Assembly (NCBI GenBank): GCA_030636245.1
Contig: DAOVXI010000057.1
Span: 1-8,702 of the forward strand
Length of the DNA: 8,702 bases
From: Deltaproteobacteria bacterium
GTDB taxonomy: Bacteria > Desulfobacterota > GWC2-55-46 > DRQE01
Reading direction: 5' to 3'
In this document: piece by piece, positions 1-5,724 of the stretch
How the letters are laid out: each line of letters opens with the position of its first letter
Numbering within the stretch: position 1 is the first letter of the stretch
Translations under genes and position numbers: made by a program
Notes under the pieces: model-generated
What the model was told of the DNA's origin: nothing
The model's input: only the letters and a program-made list of their open reading frames with translations
Databases searched by the model: none

Positions 1-618
1 AAGGAACTTGTCTATCCCGATATCCGTTAGAGGGTGCTTTGATAGCTGCTCAAGCACCTTAAAGGGTATGGTGGCGATATGCGCGCCTGTTGTCGCGGCC
101 TCCAGGACATGCAGCGGACCCCTTACGCTTGCAACTATTATCTCTGAGGCGTAATCATAGTTCTCGTATATATCCAGAATGGTATGTACAAGCTCCATGC
201 CGTCATGAGAGATGTCATCGAGGCGGCCTACAAAAGGGCTTACGAAGGTCGCGCCGGCTTTTGCGGCAAGGAGTGCTTGAAGGGGACTGAATATAAGAGT
301 TACGTTCGTCTTTATGCCCTCACTGCTTACGGTCTTAACGGCTTTGAGTCCTTCCATTGTCATGGGTATCTTAACCGTTATGTTGTCGGCTATCTTCGCA
401 AGCTCTCTGGCTTCCTTTATCATTCCCTCCGCGTCAAGGCTTACCGCCTCTGCGCTTACGGGGCCGTCCACTATTCCGCATATTTCTTTTATAAGGTCTA
501 CAAATTCTCTGTTTTCTCTTGCCACGAGCGAGGGGTTTGTTGTTACCCCGTCAATAAGTCCATAGTCGTGAGCCTTCTTTATTTCATCTATGTTGGCTGT
601 ATCAATAAAAAACTTCAT
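1..618 (-). CDS. tal: Transaldolase (TalC/Fsa-like small class), 3' end cut by window edge
   Basis: Cytosolic enzyme of the non-oxidative pentose phosphate pathway that transfers a dihydroxyacetone unit between sugar phosphates through a Schiff-base lysine. Read on the minus strand, 206 codons are open from ATG at 618. The start is set by a good Shine-Dalgarno (GAAAGGAG) about 9 bases upstream. Family hallmarks are visible: N-terminal KFFIDTAN, DGVTTNPSL at residues 23-31, the Schiff-base motif TVKIPMT with Lys83, NVTLIFSPLQA near residue 105, SPFVGRLDD near 121, and a C-terminal KHPLTDIGIDKFL. Members are usually about 212-220 residues, so only around 8-12 residues are missing to the left. 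The small TalC class and fructose-6-phosphate aldolase cannot be separated with certainty from sequence alone. The gene is divergent from the tRNA and the glycan genes. Confidence 0.96.
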   Translation of the reverse strand, partial: MKFFIDTANIDEIKKAHDYGLIDGVTTNPSLVARENREFVDLIKEICGIVDGPVSAEAVSLDAEGMIKEARELAKIADNITVKIPMTMEGLKAVKTVSSEGIKTNVTLIFSPLQALLAAKAGATFVSPFVGRLDDISHDGMELVHTILDIYENYDYASEIIVASVRGPLHVLEAATTGAHIATIPFKVLEQLSKHPLTDIGIDKFL

Positions 619-724
619 AATTCAAAAACTCCTTTCAAGATCAAAATATTTATCCGTCTATAACAAAGGGTTGGGTTATCTAAAGGCTTGACTTGTGGTC
701 TCTGCTGTGCAAATATTTTTTAAC

Positions 725-754
725 TTGGTTATTTTAATTAATAGAATATATACT
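725..754 (+). promoter_or_regulatory. Candidate sigma70 promoter for tRNA-Leu
   Basis: TTGGTT (725-730) and TATACT (749-754, 5/6 match) lie 18 bases apart within a very AT-rich stretch. They predict a start near 761, about 30 bases before the mature tRNA 5' end. TAGAAT (742-747) with TTTAAC (719-724) is an alternative pairing in the same stretch, so the exact hexamers are uncertain. Confidence 0.4.
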
Positions 755-773
755 GAAACACTTGATTTTGCAA
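745..773 (-). promoter_or_regulatory. Candidate sigma70 promoter for the transaldolase gene
   Basis: On the minus strand, TTGCAA (773-768) and TATATT (750-745) are separated by 17 bases. Matches to consensus are 4/6 and 5/6. The predicted transcript starts near 738, giving a leader of about 120 bases before the ATG at 618. No riboswitch-like structure was recognised in that leader. The -10 hexamer overlaps the plus-strand -10 proposed for the tRNA. Confidence 0.4.
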
Positions 774-790
774 GACCAAGTTTTTGAAAG

Positions 791-876
791 GCCGAAGTGG
801 CGGAACTGGTAGACGCGCTAGATTCAGGGTCTAGTGGGCTTTGCTCGTGGGGGTTCGACTCCCCCCTTCGGCACCA
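791..876 (+). tRNA. tRNA-Leu, anticodon CAG
   Basis: Class II tRNA of 86 nt, reading CUG leucine codons. The acceptor stem pairs GCCGAAG (791-797) with CTTCGGC (866-872), followed by discriminator A873 and a genome-encoded CCA (874-876). The anticodon stem CTAGA (818-822)/TCTAG (830-834) encloses a seven-base loop with CAG at 825-827. A long variable arm follows, as expected for Leu. The T stem GGGGG (849-853)/CCCCC (861-865) encloses TTCGACT. All stems pair fully, so the gene looks intact. Confidence 0.98.
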
Positions 877-891
877 GTAATTCTCATGAAG

Positions 892-918
892 AAGGGCCTC
901 ATGTAAAGGCCCTTTTTT
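892..918 (+). terminator. Intrinsic terminator of the tRNA-Leu transcript
   Basis: A perfect 8-bp stem, AAGGGCCT (892-899) with AGGCCCTT (907-914), has a 7-base loop and runs into six T residues (913-918). It starts 15 bases after the tRNA CCA and separates the tRNA from the downstream glycosyltransferase cluster. Confidence 0.9.
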
Positions 919-951
919 AACTTTATTTACGCAGGCTTAGTAGGGGTGCAG

Positions 952-1650
952 ATGGCACGAGTCCTTATAATAATCCCGGCTTACAATGAAGAGTCAACCG
1001 TAGCGGATGTGGTCAAGGCTGTAAAGGAGCATAGCCCTGCCTCTGACGTGGTTGTGGTAAATGACGGCTCGGCGGATGGTACCGCCAGAGAGGCACGGAG
1101 TGCAGGGGCTGTGGTATTGAACCATACCTTTAATATGGGTATCGGAGCAACAGTGCAGACAGGTTTCAGGTATGCTCTTAAGAACGGTTATGATATCGCC
1201 GTGCAGGTTGACGGTGACGGACAGCACCCCCCTGAGCATATAAAGGATATAGTTAAGCCGGTTATAGAAGGCAGGGCCGATCTGGTGGTCGGCTCAAGGT
1301 TCTTAGGTGTTGGTGATTATAAGCCCTCTGTTGCAAGAGGGGCCGGTATAGCTATATTCTCAAAGGTTGTCTCATTTATAGTAGGCGTTAAGATGACCGA
1401 TACGACCTCTGGTTTCAGGGCCTCCGGAAAGAGGGTTATAGAGTATCTTGCAGGCAACTACCCTGACGATTATCCTGAGGTGGAGGCGTTGGTATTGCTT
1501 CATAAAAAGGGTTTTGCTATAATGGAGACCGCTGTGGGCATGGAGGAACGAAAGGGCGGTCAATCGTCCATTACTCCTGTAAGTTCGGTGTACTATATGT
1601 TTAAGGTGATGCTGGCAATCTGTGTGGACCTTATAAAGAAGGTTAAGTAA
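952..1650 (+). CDS. GT2 family glycosyltransferase (DPM1/polyprenyl-phosphate sugar transferase type)
   Basis: Cytosolic-face GT-A enzyme that probably transfers a sugar from a nucleotide sugar to a polyprenyl phosphate or nascent glycan. Numbered from ATG 952 (232 aa), the nucleotide-binding start ARVLIIIPAYNEES (2-15) is followed by VVVNDGSADGT (34-44). The metal-binding DxD is D87-G-D89 in VQVDGDGQHPPE, and VVGSRFLG lies at 112-119. TSGFRA (152-157) and the basic stretch MEERKGGQSS near the end are typical of DPM1-like members. There is no C-terminal transmembrane domain, so it resembles the soluble DPM1 form. An in-frame GTG lies at 946, but AGGGG at 942-946 is well placed for the ATG at 952 and would overlap the GTG, so I chose the ATG. 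No clear promoter was seen between the tRNA terminator and this start. The acceptor and sugar cannot be read from the sequence. Confidence 0.92.
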   Translation: MARVLIIIPAYNEESTVADVVKAVKEHSPASDVVVVNDGSADGTAREARSAGAVVLNHTFNMGIGATVQTGFRYALKNGYDIAVQVDGDGQHPPEHIKDIVKPVIEGRADLVVGSRFLGVGDYKPSVARGAGIAIFSKVVSFIVGVKMTDTTSGFRASGKRVIEYLAGNYPDDYPEVEALVLLHKKGFAIMETAVGMEERKGGQSSITPVSSVYYMFKVMLAICVDLIKKVK

Positions 1651-1669
1651 TGTCTGGAGGGCACAAGCT

Positions 1670-2026
1670 TTGAGCGCTGTACAGACCTTTTCAATAATCA
1701 TAAGTCTTGGACTTTTCGTTCTCGTGATAGACTTCATAAGGCGTGGACTTTTAAAGGAAAAGTACTCGGTCCTCTGGATAGTCTCTTCACTTATCATTCT
1801 TGCTCTTTCCATCTGGCAGGGGGTTTTGGACCGGATCGCGGTTATGCTCGGGGTCTCATATGCGCCCTCACTTTTGTTCCTTGTGGCGTTGATTTTTGTG
1901 CTTTTGATACTGCTTCACTTCTCTGTTGCCATATCAGTGCTTACTGACAGAACCAAGAGATTGGCGCAGGACATAGCCATACTCAGGCAGGAAAAAGAAG
2001 CAGCCGGTGACGAAGAGAAAAAATAG
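1670..2026 (+). CDS. DUF2304 small membrane protein
   Basis: A 118-residue inner-membrane protein with three predicted helices (about residues 4-24, 34-54 and 66-90) and a charged C-terminal tail (92-118) likely to be helical in the cytosol. The motif DFIRRGLLKEKYSVLWI after helix 1 is characteristic of DUF2304 proteins, which commonly sit directly after a DPM1-like GT2 gene, as here (19-base gap). I infer that it acts as a membrane partner or anchor for that soluble transferase; no reaction is known for it. The start is an unusual TTG, supported by GGAGGG at 1656-1661, 8 bases upstream. An ATG at 1650 overlapping the previous stop gives only a seven-codon frame and is discarded. Confidence 0.88.
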   Translation: MSAVQTFSIIISLGLFVLVIDFIRRGLLKEKYSVLWIVSSLIILALSIWQGVLDRIAVMLGVSYAPSLLFLVALIFVLLILLHFSVAISVLTDRTKRLAQDIAILRQEKEAAGDEEKK

Positions 2027-2073
2027 AATTAAGAGAAATCAGAGAAAGGTAAAAATCAGGGGCCTGCTGCTTT

Positions 2074-3360
2074 ATGGAAAGACTACTTCAAAGTAAATAT
2101 TTTCACGTTGGGATCTCGGCCTTGATCACCGCGCTCATTTTCATTGTCTACTCCAACACCTTCAATGCGAGTTTTCACTTTGATGATATCCCTCAGATAG
2201 TAGAGAACTACCTTATCAGGGACCTGGGTAACTTAGGCCAGATCCTCTCCGGCGCCAGGGGTGTTACCATGGCAACCTTTGCCTTGAACTACGCCGTAGG
2301 CGGCCTTGACGTGACAGGCTACCATATCGTTAATACCCTCATACATGCTGTTAACGCCATACTCGCTTACTTTCTTGTCTATAACATCCTTACACTCATA
2401 ACCAAAGACAGCTTTGAGTGGTGCAAGAAGATAGCCGCATACTCAGCGCTTATCTTCGCGGTCCACCCCATTCAGACCCAGTCCGTAACCTATATAGTGC
2501 AAAGAATGGAGAGCCTCTCAAGCATGTTCTACCTTATAGCGCTTTATCTCTTTATCCGTGCCGTAAAGAGCTCTAAAAGCAGGGTCAGGGTGGCCATGTA
2601 TGTCGCCGTGGTATTCAGTTTCTTTCTCTCCTTTAAGAGTAAGGAGATCGCCATAACATTGCCGGCCTTGCTGCTGTTAATGGATTACTTTTTTGTAAGC
2701 GGCCGAGACCTCTCGAAGCTCATCTCCAGGTGGCCCGTGCATGGGGCGGTGTGGCTACTCTTCATATACTTTGCCGTGAGCACTGTCGCTCCGATGGGCG
2801 GCTTTGGCGACCTGAGCGTTGAAAGCGCGGGCATGGGCGCAAAGATAGTTTCACCGGTCGGGGAAGGTGCAAGTGCCGGCTTTGGTGTTAAATCAATAAC
2901 ACCATGGGAGTACCTCCTGACCCAGTTCAATGTCATCGTATATTATCTGGCATTGCTGTTGGTGCCGATAAACCAGAACCTTGATTATGACTTTCCCGAG
3001 GCCAGCGGGCTTTTCTCTACCCCTGCTCTCCACGAAGGAACAGTACTTAACCTGCCTGTGTGGCCACCTGTGGTTTCACTCATAATACTTGTAATGATCG
3101 TTGCCGCGGCGTTCTGGCTCTTCATGAAGTCAAAGAGCGGTACCATGCCCAGGGCCCTTACGGCGTCATTCTTTATCTTTTGGTTCTTTATACTCATATC
3201 CCCTACCTCCAGTTTTATCCCCATCATTGATGTTATCTTTGAGCACAGGGTGTACATGGCATCGCTGGGATTTTTCGTTATCTTCTCTCTGTGCCTGGAT
3301 TATATATTCTCCGCCAGGTCTCGGAGCGAGAAGCAAGAGGTCTCGGATCAAATAAAATAG
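2074..3360 (+). CDS. Polytopic GT-C-like membrane protein (TMTC/DUF1736-type relative), no TPR tail
   Basis: Integral inner-membrane protein of 428 aa, probably a lipid-linked-sugar transferase with a GT-C fold. After the first helix (about 13-29) comes a periplasmic loop with adjacent acids D37-D38 in HFDDIPQIVEN, the position of the catalytic acidic pair in GT-C enzymes. Further signature pieces are GYHIVNTLIHAVNA (82-95), VHPIQTQSVTYIVQRMESLSSMFY (130-153, read as consecutive parts), SFKSKEIAITLPALL (186-200) and IFEHRVYMASLGF (388-400). Relatives in anaerobic bacteria usually continue with more helices and a long tetratricopeptide repeat region. This one stops 28 residues after HRVYMASLGF with a short basic/acidic tail, and the following 100 bases hold no continuation. 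The start ATG has AGGGG at 2058-2062, 11 bases away, which is rather far. It follows DUF2304 by 47 bases, likely in one transcript. Donor and acceptor are unknown. Confidence 0.8.
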   Translation: MERLLQSKYFHVGISALITALIFIVYSNTFNASFHFDDIPQIVENYLIRDLGNLGQILSGARGVTMATFALNYAVGGLDVTGYHIVNTLIHAVNAILAYFLVYNILTLITKDSFEWCKKIAAYSALIFAVHPIQTQSVTYIVQRMESLSSMFYLIALYLFIRAVKSSKSRVRVAMYVAVVFSFFLSFKSKEIAITLPALLLLMDYFFVSGRDLSKLISRWPVHGAVWLLFIYFAVSTVAPMGGFGDLSVESAGMGAKIVSPVGEGASAGFGVKSITPWEYLLTQFNVIVYYLALLLVPINQNLDYDFPEASGLFSTPALHEGTVLNLPVWPPVVSLIILVMIVAAAFWLFMKSKSGTMPRALTASFFIFWFFILISPTSSFIPIIDVIFEHRVYMASLGFFVIFSLCLDYIFSARSRSEKQEVSDQIK

Positions 3361-3361
3361 T

Positions 3362-3390
3362 TTGACCCTTCTGAGTCCTTGGTGTAATAT
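3362..3390 (+). promoter_or_regulatory. Candidate sigma70 promoter for the ANTAR regulator
   Basis: TTGACC (3362-3367) and TAATAT (3385-3390) are 17 bases apart, with TG directly before the -10. The -35 begins two bases after the stop codon of the upstream gene, and there is no terminator between the two genes. The predicted start is near 3397. The leader of about 65 bases is AT-rich and can form competing weak hairpins (3391-3424). Confidence 0.55.
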
Positions 3391-3461
3391 TTATCTTCAA
3401 CCAAATAGATAATTTTGTCTATCTTTAGAGTGTTTTTGTTTTTTGGGAGGGGGCTTGTAAA

Positions 3462-4058
3462 GTGGCACAAACCGATGAAGGTTTAAAAGAAAAAGTCGTT
3501 ATTGCAGAAGATAACGCGACCACGAGAAAGTGTATCAAGGGGCATCTGGAGCTTCTTGGCTATGATGTGGTCGGGGCCGCCAAGAACGGTGTCGAAGCCA
3601 TGGAGATGGTCAAAGAGTTTAACCCTTCACTCGTGGTTCTTGATGTAAAGATGCCCAAGATGGACGGGCTTACCGTTGCAAAGAATATAACAGAGAACAG
3701 TCCCATCCCCATAATACTGGTAACCGGCCACAGCGAGAACGATGTTGCGGAAGAGGCTGTTGAAGCCGGTGTTTTTGCCTATCTTGTAAAACCTGTCACA
3801 AAGAAACATCTACTGCCCGCCATAAAACTGGCAAAGGCCAGGTACAAACAGTTCAAAGAGCTTAATGAAGAGGTCACCGGTCTAAGGGAGGCTATAGAGG
3901 CCCGTAAGGTCATAGAGCGGGCAAAAGGCATCCTGATGAAGCGCTGTAAGATCGGCGAGGATGAGGCCTTTAAGCTGCTCCAGAGCCAGAGCCAGAAGGA
4001 GAATAAGAAGATGAGTGATGTGGCCGAGATGGTCATTAGCGCCAGCAAGCTCATATGA
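3462..4058 (+). CDS. Response regulator with receiver and ANTAR RNA-binding domains
   Basis: A 198-aa cytosolic two-component regulator that, by family knowledge, controls transcription termination by binding RNA rather than DNA. The receiver domain spans about residues 11-125, with acidic pocket E16-D17, phosphoacceptor D61 (VVLDVKMPKMDG), switch threonine T88 (ILVTGHS) and conserved K110 (YLVKPV). A helical coiled linker (about 125-147) leads to an ANTAR domain at 140-195. Its signature reads EARKVIERAKGILMKR, then a second helix with DEAFKLLQ, then a third with KKMSDVAEMVI. The start is GTG, backed by the run GGGAGGGGG (3445-3453), 8 bases upstream. No cognate histidine kinase is in the window. 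It lies directly before the respiratory operon in the same orientation, separated by a strong promoter region. Control of that operon is plausible but is inferred from position only. Confidence 0.94.
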   Translation: MAQTDEGLKEKVVIAEDNATTRKCIKGHLELLGYDVVGAAKNGVEAMEMVKEFNPSLVVLDVKMPKMDGLTVAKNITENSPIPIILVTGHSENDVAEEAVEAGVFAYLVKPVTKKHLLPAIKLAKARYKQFKELNEEVTGLREAIEARKVIERAKGILMKRCKIGEDEAFKLLQSQSQKENKKMSDVAEMVISASKLI

Positions 4059-4096
4059 ACTGATCTGCCGCAGTGGTTTTTCCATCCGAGCTGCCT

Positions 4097-4120
4097 TTAT
4101 GTGTCCTTATATTCACATAA
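4097..4120. promoter_or_regulatory. Inverted repeat upstream of the -35, possible activator site
   Basis: Perfect 7-bp arms TTATGTG (4097-4103) and CACATAA (4114-4120) around a 10-base spacer. The centre falls about 53 bases before the predicted transcription start, just upstream of the -35, which is a usual place for a dimeric activator. It recalls CRP half-sites (TGTG/CACA), but the half-sites are two bases further apart than in a CRP site, so the binding protein is unassigned. Confidence 0.45.
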
Positions 4121-4126
4121 CTTTTC

Positions 4127-4155
4127 TTGACAACGTACAGAGCTTTTGTTATAAG
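4127..4155 (+). promoter_or_regulatory. Near-consensus sigma70 promoter of the respiratory operon
   Basis: TTGACA (4127-4132, 6/6) and TATAAG (4150-4155, 5/6) are separated by the optimal 17 bases. This is the best promoter match in the window. Predicted transcription starts near 4162, leaving a leader of about 84 bases before the first ATG at 4246. Confidence 0.75.
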
Positions 4156-4168
4156 TACCTCACCATCT

Positions 4169-4185
4169 TTGTATACTGTATACAA
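4169..4185. promoter_or_regulatory. Perfect palindrome at the transcription start, likely repressor operator
   Basis: TTGTATAC-T-GTATACAA, with 8-bp arms around a single central base, occupies about +8 to +24 relative to the predicted start. A site there would let a dimeric repressor block initiation or promoter escape. The GTATAC core is the sort of sequence used by GntR-family repressors, but this is only a resemblance. As RNA it could also form a 6-bp hairpin with a five-base loop. Confidence 0.55.
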
Positions 4186-4245
4186 TATCAGGGCGAGCTC
4201 AAAACCCCCTGTATTTATAGCTTTAACAGTTAAGAGGTTCCTGCC

Positions 4246-4518
4246 ATGAATAAAAAAAATAATAAGGACAATAAGAAAAAAACCCTTACCAGGCGTGGCT
4301 TTTTGAAGGGCGCGGGTGTTGTTGGTGCTGTTGCCGTTGTAGGGGCCTCATCAAAGCTCGCCTTTGACGCGGTAAAGCATACAGGCAACATGGACGCGCG
4401 TGTTGAAAAGGAGCTTCAACGCGGTGATAAGATACTTAAAGAGCGCGGCTTTAAAGAGATGAGCAAGGCCGAGGTCGGCGAGTTCCTGAAGGTCTTTAAA
4501 GAGGGCACAGGCTCCTAA
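4246..4518 (+). CDS. Small twin-arginine (Tat) signal protein of unknown function
   Basis: A 90-residue protein whose first 40 residues form a Tat signal: a lysine/asparagine-rich n-region, the motif TRRGFLKGA (15-23) and a hydrophobic stretch of Gly/Ala/Val to about residue 37. The remaining 50 residues are charged and probably helical, with EKELQRGDKILKERGF and SKAEVGEFLKVF. There is no cysteine and only one histidine, so it cannot carry an Fe-S cluster or heme c by any usual motif. No clear AxA cleavage site follows the h-region, so it may stay anchored in the membrane with its tail in the periplasm. SD AAGAGG (4232-4236) lies 9 bases before the ATG. As first gene of the operon it is likely a small accessory subunit or an assembly partner of the ferredoxin/NrfD complex. 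Short Tat proteins also occur beside formate dehydrogenase genes, but I do not assign it to that family. Confidence 0.85.
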   Translation: MNKKNNKDNKKKTLTRRGFLKGAGVVGAVAVVGASSKLAFDAVKHTGNMDARVEKELQRGDKILKERGFKEMSKAEVGEFLKVFKEGTGS

Positions 4519-4629
4519 GCTCGGGGCATTTGAAGAGTGGGCGGGTAAGTAATTTTTAAGAAGGTTAATTAGAAAAGGATAACGGCTCCGGGTTATGATC
4601 TCTGAGCGCTGAAAAAATAGAAAAAATAG

Positions 4630-5691
4630 ATGAAAACAGACGAAAAAAAAGAGAATAAAGAGAATTTGGAGAAAGAGGAGAATTCCTGCTGTGCCCCTGA
4701 CAACGGGAGAAGGGATTTTCTGAAGACGGCGGGGGTTACTACCGCTGCGGCACTTACCGGCGCCGGCGCGCTCCTTAGCGGAAGCGACGAGGCAGAGGCA
4801 AAATTCCACTGGGCCGAGTGGTTCCAGAAGAACTATCGCCTTATGACCGATGAGGAGAAGGAAGCCGCGGTTACAAGACTTGAGAAGCGTTACTCCGAAG
4901 AGTATGACAAGAACGTCACGGTCGACAGGACCGAGGCCAAGGACGGGGTTCTCTTCGGCTACGCCCTTAATATTCAGAAGTGCATAGGTTGTAGACGTTG
5001 TGTTAAGGCCTGTGTGACGGAAAACAATCAGAGCAGGGAAAACACTCAGATAGAGTGGATACGAGTTATACGGATGGAGAAGGGGGAGTTCAGCCAGGAG
5101 TTCATGGATCAGGGCAGCCCTCAGATCTCCGGCAAGCATGGCATCCAGAGCGGAGGCCACCGTCATAAACAGGCCGGCGTTGTGCTTGAAGGTCAGCACT
5201 ATTATGAGCCGGAGAAGGTTCCCGAGAAGGACGCCTTTTATTTTCCCATGCAGTGCATGCAGTGTGAGAACCCGCCCTGCGTTAAGGTCTGTCCCGTCAG
5301 GACAACCTACAGAGACCCCGATGGCATAGTCGTTATAGATTATAACTGGTGCATTGGCTGCAGGATGTGTATAGGCGCGTGTCCGTACTGGGCAAGGCGT
5401 TTTAACTGGGGTGAGCCGAACCTTCCGAAAGAAGAGATGAACCCCAAGACCCACTACATGGGCAATCGTCCGAGGATGAAGGGTGTTGTCGAGAAGTGTA
5501 CCTTCTGTGTGCAGAGAACACGTAAGGGCCGTTACACCGCATGCGTTGAGGTCTGTCCCGTGGGCGCAAGAAAGTTCGGCAACCTGCTTGACCCGAACAG
5601 TGAAGTGAGAAAGATACTTGATAAGAAGAGGGTGTTTCGACTTAAAGCTGAGCTTGAGACTTATCCCAAATTCTTTTACTTTATGGATTAG
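4630..5691 (+). CDS. Tat-exported ferredoxin subunit with four [4Fe-4S] sites (DsrO/HybA/HmcB/PsrB type)
   Basis: Periplasmic electron-relay subunit, 353 aa. A Tat motif GRRDFLKTAG (26-35) and an Ala-rich h-region to about residue 50 end in a likely cleavage after SDEAEA. Four cysteine groups follow: C118/121/124/128 (CIGCRRCVKAC), C209/212/217/221 (CMQCENPPCVKVC), C241/244/247/251 (CIGCRMCIGAC) and C290/293/305/309. All 16 ligands are present. The first and second groups are 81 residues apart, with a His/Gly-rich stretch (GKHGIQSGGHRHK, 168-180) that looks like an insertion. Unlike HybA there is no C-terminal membrane helix, so it must dock on NrfD. The n-region is long (26 aa), very charged, and holds an unusual Cys20-Cys21 pair. 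The start is fixed from upstream by an in-frame TAG immediately before the ATG, yet only A-rich sequence and no Shine-Dalgarno precedes it; a TTG at codon 13 is an unlikely alternative. The 111-base gap from the previous gene holds no clear promoter or terminator. Confidence 0.94.
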   Translation: MKTDEKKENKENLEKEENSCCAPDNGRRDFLKTAGVTTAAALTGAGALLSGSDEAEAKFHWAEWFQKNYRLMTDEEKEAAVTRLEKRYSEEYDKNVTVDRTEAKDGVLFGYALNIQKCIGCRRCVKACVTENNQSRENTQIEWIRVIRMEKGEFSQEFMDQGSPQISGKHGIQSGGHRHKQAGVVLEGQHYYEPEKVPEKDAFYFPMQCMQCENPPCVKVCPVRTTYRDPDGIVVIDYNWCIGCRMCIGACPYWARRFNWGEPNLPKEEMNPKTHYMGNRPRMKGVVEKCTFCVQRTRKGRYTACVEVCPVGARKFGNLLDPNSEVRKILDKKRVFRLKAELETYPKFFYFMD

Positions 5692-5724
5692 TAACGCCAG
5701 AGAGGGCAGTGCAAGAGGAATCTA

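Noticed and set aside
184..663. Plus-strand 159-aa open frame (and a shorter one at 314-565)
   Set aside because: Lies antisense to the transaldolase, whose minus-strand translation carries every family motif; the plus frames match nothing recognisable.
791..876. tRNA-Leu as an integration site for a mobile element
   Set aside because: No integrase gene and no repeat of the tRNA 3' end was seen downstream in the window; the following terminator and glycan genes look like ordinary chromosome.
4097..4120. Calling the upstream inverted repeat a CRP or FNR site
   Set aside because: The TGTG and CACA half-sites are 10 bases apart instead of 8 for CRP, and the FNR core TTGAT-N4-ATCAA is absent.
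4015..4233. Plus-strand 72-aa open frame between the ANTAR gene and the respiratory operon
   Set aside because: It overlaps the end of the ANTAR gene, runs through the predicted promoter and palindromes, and has no ribosome binding site or recognisable content.
4162..4245. ANTAR dual-hexaloop target in the respiratory operon leader
   Set aside because: The first hairpin has a five-base loop, the second candidate (CAGGG 4189-4193 with CCCTG 4207-4211) has a 13-base loop, and there is no U-run terminator, so it does not meet the known pattern.
4351..5454. Minus-strand 367-aa open frame
   Set aside because: Antisense to the small Tat gene and the ferredoxin gene. The plus strand has 16 ordered cysteine ligands and a Tat motif; the minus frame is low-complexity and spans the intergenic gap.
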